64,000 bases of DNA, from the NCBI GenBank assembly GCA_946811695.1, contig OX328132.1:98007900-98071899 (forward strand), read 5' to 3'. Under the pieces are notes generated by a model that had not been told where the DNA came from, made no database searches, and saw nothing but the letters and a program-made list of their open reading frames with translations. The DNA comes from Gonocerus acuteangulatus. Its lineage: Eukaryota; Arthropoda; Insecta; Hemiptera; Coreidae. A program made the translations under genes and the position numbers. Position 1 is the stretch's first letter. Each line of letters starts with the position of its first letter. Below are positions 59,224-64,000 of the stretch, one piece after another.

Positions 59224-59480
59224 TAGGCGCCATTATGCAAAGAAAACTTACAAAAGGCGAAACTTACTAACTCGGCCTGTTCGATGTCAAAGCGCAAAGA
59301 CAAATATAAATACATATATGTATTTACATATTTGAACCATTTGGTAGTCACTAAATTCTGAAACGTAAAGGCTTCTAGTCTGCACTTCCGGATTGCGTCA
59401 TCAGGTTGGCATCATAAGCGAGGTTCCTGAACGATTTGGGCGCATTCTGCTGGTTCCTTTGGTTATACAAATTCTGCTAC
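59224..59480 (+). repeat. Helitron-like fragment with adjacent dispersed block
   Basis: 'ttctgaaacgtaaaggcttc' and 'cggattgcgtcatcaggttg' match the right half of the family (compare 3381 and 47960). The TA array has shrunk to a few repeats near 59315. The block before it ('ggcgccattatgcaaagaaa') is the repeat also seen at 43271. Confidence 0.5.
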
Positions 59481-60757
59481 AGCCAAATTTTGTAAAACAT
59501 AAATCGATATTTCTCATCATCACTTCCAGACTGCTTCATCGGTCCGACTTTATGAGTGTATTATCCTCTCTGTGCAAAAAAAGAAATCACGAAAAAAGAG
59601 GAATATTCATTAGAACTCTTATTCCGAGCGTCAATAAACCAATTAAATAAATGATGGGAGATTAATGGGAGTTGGTGGAATTGGCGAAGTTTAAAGCCTA
59701 TTTTAGAACACTACCGCATTGATTTCCTTACACCATTCTATTGAGCTAAGAATTAAAATTGTTTCATTCGTATATATAAGATATTAGCGGAGCAATAAAC
59801 GGCTGGAATTTTTTCCCCTGCCTTCCTCTGATGTATTTTGTTTCCGCTCTGATAATGTGGCAGGTGGCCTTATCTTAGGCGTTACATTGTTTGAATTCTT
59901 TATTGGAAGAATGTCCAAGAATTTATGCGCATGCATATTAAGTTTTCCATATTTCATTTCCTGTTTTTTTTTCTCCACAGTAAGAGAAGGAATCGGCCTA
60001 ATTATGTATTTCTTTGAGTTTATTTACCGTTTAACTGCTTTGTAATTGACAGTAGGATATTTCACAGGCTGGTGAGCATTTTGACGGAAATCTTATTTAA
60101 ATGCTAGTTTTTACCAGATAAAAAAATTAATTTATTAACATCTATTAGAATAATAAACTGGTTGCTTTATGAATTTATGTGTAAAATGTGACGTCTTATT
60201 GGTTCTTTTTCCTTATAATTGTAAATACATTCGAAAGCTTCATACATTTTCTACAAAACAGATTATTATGTAATTTTGGATAGGACGATTCAATTCGAGA
60301 AATCAGAGCATCAAATTTCTAGAGTGTAGATTTTATTTCTGCATCCTTTTTAATATCCGTTTTTTTTTTTTTGTTTTTTTTTTCTTTTTTTAAACACTTT
60401 TCTCTCTAAATTGAATCAATAAAAGTAGGCAGCTTAAATCAGAATGAAGTTTATTTTGTGTACGTCTTAGATTTTTTGTCGGGAGCAAGCAAAAGTCTGA
60501 TAGGAAGACGGTTGAGTTATTTCCGCGTCGAGTAGGAATTGATTGTGAATCTTGGTCGTTTAAGAGTGGGAAATGTCGATTTTCTTAGAGATTTCATTGG
60601 AGTAGTTATTTAAATTTAATTAACAATAACATAATTTATCAATGAAACCCCCAAAAATGGCTCGAAATTTTTTCAGCGAAATAAACGCAGAAAAAAGTCT
60701 TACTTCTTACGATTTTGCCTTTGTAGGCTTACTGGTACACTTTTTTTTTTATAAATA
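59481..60757. other. No recognisable feature
   Basis: AT-rich; T-runs at 60360-60395. Frames up to 85 codons without motifs. Confidence 0.45.
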
Positions 60758-60932
60758 ATTAGACTTGAGAGGGGTCTCCCGTGGTCTAATGGTTAGCGCC
60801 TTGGATTCATAAGCGGGAGATGGTGGGTTCGATCCCCACCTCCGGCAGGAATTTTCTCATCTCAGGGCTCGTTGGGAAAATTCCTCGCTGTACCCTGGAT
60901 GTCGGCGCTAATGACCTAGAAGTAGATGCGCC

Positions 60933-60981
<49 letters not shown>

Positions 60982-60992
60982 AGACTTGAGAG
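60758..60992 (+). mobile_element. tRNA-derived SINE-1, young copy with target duplication
   Basis: The tRNA-like head (60771-60846) has box A TGGTCTAATGG (60782-60792), box B GGTTCGATCCC (60826-60836) and CAT at the anticodon position. The body 'ggaattttctcatctcaggg' and the tail, with a CGGCGC/GCGCCG hairpin, are followed by about 43 A. The 14-bp direct repeat attagacttgagag flanks it (60758-60771 and 60979-60992). Short interspersed elements are copied by a partner LINE's enzymes; none is in the window. The perfect duplication and long A-tail mark it as recent. Confidence 0.92.
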
Positions 60993-61521
<529 letters not shown>

Positions 61522-61560
61522 ATATGTGTATATATATATAATATATCTATATCATTAAAC

Positions 61561-61770
61561 GGCTTCTATCCCCAGAGTTGATAGCCAAGGGAATTATCAT
61601 GGCTTAATTCTCTTGGCTACCGCCGAGAATGAAAACAAATAGCCTGATGAAGTTGGAGTGGAATCCAGCGAATTATCGTAGGAGGAAGTAGATGAGAAGC
61701 ATCAACTCTGGAAATAGAAGCTGTTCCATAAAAAAAAGAAGTATGATTCCCAGCGATGAAAAGTAACACC
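61561..61770 (+). mobile_element. Diverged relative of the 337-bp unit
   Basis: 'tcttggctaccgccgagaat' (61610) and the region to 'gattcccagcgatgaaaagt' follow the order of the 1.3-kb array. Inverted arms 'ggcttctatccccagagttg' and 'atcaactctggaaatagaag' frame it, as the arms frame the first array unit. A microsatellite, here (AC)n, follows. Confidence 0.65.
61644..61678 (+). ncRNA. Hammerhead-like motif with CTGATGA core, degraded
   Basis: CTGATGA (61644-61650), one extra A, helix II GTTGGA/TCCAGC (six pairs with one G-T), then GAATTAT, where the A after GAA expected in the fold is T. Probably inactive, but helix II is kept by paired changes relative to GATGGA/TCCATC in the 1.3-kb array. Confidence 0.45.
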
Positions 61771-61774
61771 AAAC

Positions 61775-61782
61775 ACACACAC

Positions 61783-61823
<41 letters not shown>
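61775..61823. repeat. (AC)n microsatellite
   Basis: About 49 bp of AC repeat with one CGC change. Confidence 0.95.
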
Positions 61824-61832
<9 letters not shown>

Positions 61833-62384
61833 TGGGTTGTCTTACAATACTTAATGCGAACTGTAAAAAAGTCAAGAACGTGCCTGTGAAATGATGGTAC
61901 TCTATTGAAGCAGCTGGCTTATAGGCTAGATTAAAACCACATTCCAACCTCCACGAAAGAGTTATTCCAATTCTTTACGAGGAGCTAATCATGTTAGCAA
62001 CCAGGATGTTGGCTTTTATTGGATAAGGCGATTGGTTTACAGGCCACTAACTAGGGATATTTACAGGATGAGCCTAAATGCCTTGTTACATTTCTTATTG
62101 GTTATCTTGTTTTTGATTAACTCATTTTATTACATAATAAAATATTTTTGAATATAAATGATGCCTTTTGGAACACTTCAATCACATTTGGTAACTATTT
62201 TTAATCTATATAACGAATGTATGGACTTTTATTTTTTTATTTCGCCTCAATTAGAGTGAGGACAACGGCCAAGCCATGTTGAATACGCCGGTACCTGTTG
62301 ATCACCGTAGTTCGGGTGGGGCCAGTTCCTTAATGAGTGACCGTCCGCGTGATGTTGGCATTATAAAAAGGTAACAACCTGTAG
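61824..62384. other. No recognisable feature
   Basis: No frame or repeat relationship could be supported. Confidence 0.4.
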
Positions 62385-62445
62385 ATAGCCCGGTGCTAAT
62401 GGCCTAATTTTTGATAAGCCGTAAGAAAAAAAGAAAAAAATTAGA
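62385..62445 (+). mobile_element. SINE-like tail relic
   Basis: 'tagcccggtgctaatggcct' and 'gccgtaagaaaaaa' match the SINE-1 tail and, better, the relic at 23.3 kb. The head is not recognisable. Confidence 0.5.
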
Positions 62446-62539
62446 CTGATGTAGTAGTGTCTGAATCACCGGAGGAAATTTCATTTTTTTGCTGTTATAC
62501 TTTTTTTTTTTTATGTATTCACATTCGAGGTTATTTGCG

Positions 62540-62747
62540 CCACAGATGTTAGTTTTTTTTTGTTTTGTTTTTTACAGCACATCTATATCTAGGTCATTAG
62601 CGCCGACATCCAGGGTGTAGCGAGGAATTTTCCCAGCGAGCCCTGAGATGAGAAAATTCCTGCCGGAGGTGGGAATCGAACCCACCATCTCCCGCTTATG
62701 AATCCAAGGCGCTAGCCACTTGACCACGGGAGGCCCCACAGATGTTA
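62540..62747 (-). mobile_element. tRNA-derived SINE-1 with target duplication
   Basis: Full-length minus-strand copy: 5' end at 62735 (GGGGCCTCCCGTGGTCAAGT), box B GGTTCGATTCCC, body 'ggaattttctcatctcaggg', tail and T-rich run (complement of the A-tail) at 62552-62573. The 12-bp repeat ccacagatgtta flanks it at 62540-62551 and 62736-62747. It closely resembles the 60.8-kb copy. Confidence 0.92.
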
Positions 62748-63387
62748 CTTAAATAACACATGCACAAAAAAAAGTGGTAATTTCCAAAGACGCCATACAT
62801 ATAATCGTATGTATTTCGACACGCTGAATCCGTATCCAGAGTACGTTTCACCCCATCACGTCAGGTTTAAGAGCATTTGAGTGTCAAATTTCGTATGAAA
62901 TCGTTAAAGAAGAAATAACTAGAGCTTACATAGTTTCGACGGTCGCTGAATTCGAATCTGAGATCTTTTTCAGCACACCGGCGCGAACAGATATATATTT
63001 TTTTCAAATGATTTCACACTTTAATTAAAAATATTATTTACTTAAACCTGTTGTAAAATATTTTATCCTTTTGTGTCAATTTTTTGAATGTTTAATGTCG
63101 TTGTTTTATTAATTTATTATTCACAAGGTTAAACAAATTAAAAGGATTTTTACTTATGAACTTCCCAATAAGGTGATAATGCGGTCCGTTCTATGCTCGC
63201 GCCGCCTGAATTTCTCCTTGTAGGTACCCATTACAGGTTTGTTGGAGGAGAGTCTGGTATACCGCTCCGACAGTCGAACGATGACAATAGAAGATAAAAT
63301 CTTTCATTGCCAGCCTGAGTGTCGAACCGAGATCCCCCAGAACATGGCGAATGGTGTACCTGAGCCTAACTCGCCCCCGTGGACTAG
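62748..63387. other. No recognisable feature
   Basis: AT-rich up to 63180, less so after; a 77-codon frame at 63239-63472 has no motif. Confidence 0.45.

Positions 63388-64000
<613 letters not shown>

Noticed and set aside
60771..60846. A functional tRNA gene with CAT anticodon
   Set aside because: It is the head of a SINE: followed by a non-tRNA body, A-tail and target duplication, and found with the same body at two other loci.

Overview
This window looks like gene-poor nuclear DNA of a metazoan, most likely an arthropod. That attribution is an inference from very AT-rich sequence, long (TA)n arrays, an arthropod-style 'acagggtgtcccgtaaatg' repeat, tRNA-derived SINEs, Penelope-like and Transib-type remains, and the absence of any prokaryote-like gene organisation. 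I found no intact host protein gene. The open frames are short; the longest (about 180-210 codons, 1-2.2 kb, minus strand) are only the antisense of a tandem repeat. The readable content is a graveyard of mobile elements, several of which carry recognisable machinery.

Three systems stand out. (1) At 46319-48347 is a 2029-bp decayed DNA transposon. Both ends carry a CACAGTG heptamer, a spacer of exactly 23 bp and an A-rich nonamer (AAAAAAGTC / AAAAAATTC), flanked by CGGCT / CGGCG. This is the terminal architecture of Transib, the relatives of RAG1, and degraded transposase-like blocks lie inside. (2) A Penelope-like retroelement layer: a GIY-YIG endonuclease C-terminus (4532-5047) is followed 65 bp later by a hammerhead-ribozyme-like fold (5113-5152). 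Related folds occur in a 337-bp tandem array (1258-2110), in inverted-repeat elements at 0.85-1.2 kb and 50.9-51.4 kb, singly at 39.4 kb, and more diverged at 19.1, 33.4 and 61.6 kb. (3) A Helitron-like non-autonomous family has an internal (TA)n array, a GC-rich subterminal hairpin and a CTAA-type end. Its best copies are at 17.9 and 63.4 kb, and another copy lies inside the Transib remnant.

Layout: 0-5.3 kb Penelope-like repeats, a 337-bp array and Helitron-like fragments; 5.3-16 kb mostly unassigned with one SINE and a folded repeat at 8.2 kb; 16-23 kb MITEs and a Helitron-like copy; 23-25.4 kb a SINE-like relic, low-complexity sequence and a GC-rich minisatellite; 26-37 kb inverted-repeat transposon remnants, perfect hairpins and a duplicated interspersed repeat; 39-44 kb a solo hammerhead-like site, a second SINE family and a Helitron-like copy; 46.3-48.3 kb Transib; 48.3-57.7 kb mostly unassigned apart from the 50.9-kb folded element and Helitron-like fragments; 57.7-64 kb Penelope-like relics, two SINEs with target-site duplications, microsatellites and a Helitron-like copy cut by the window end.

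The elements share no pathway. What links them is nesting and proximity to (TA)n arrays. All family assignments come from reading the sequence alone.
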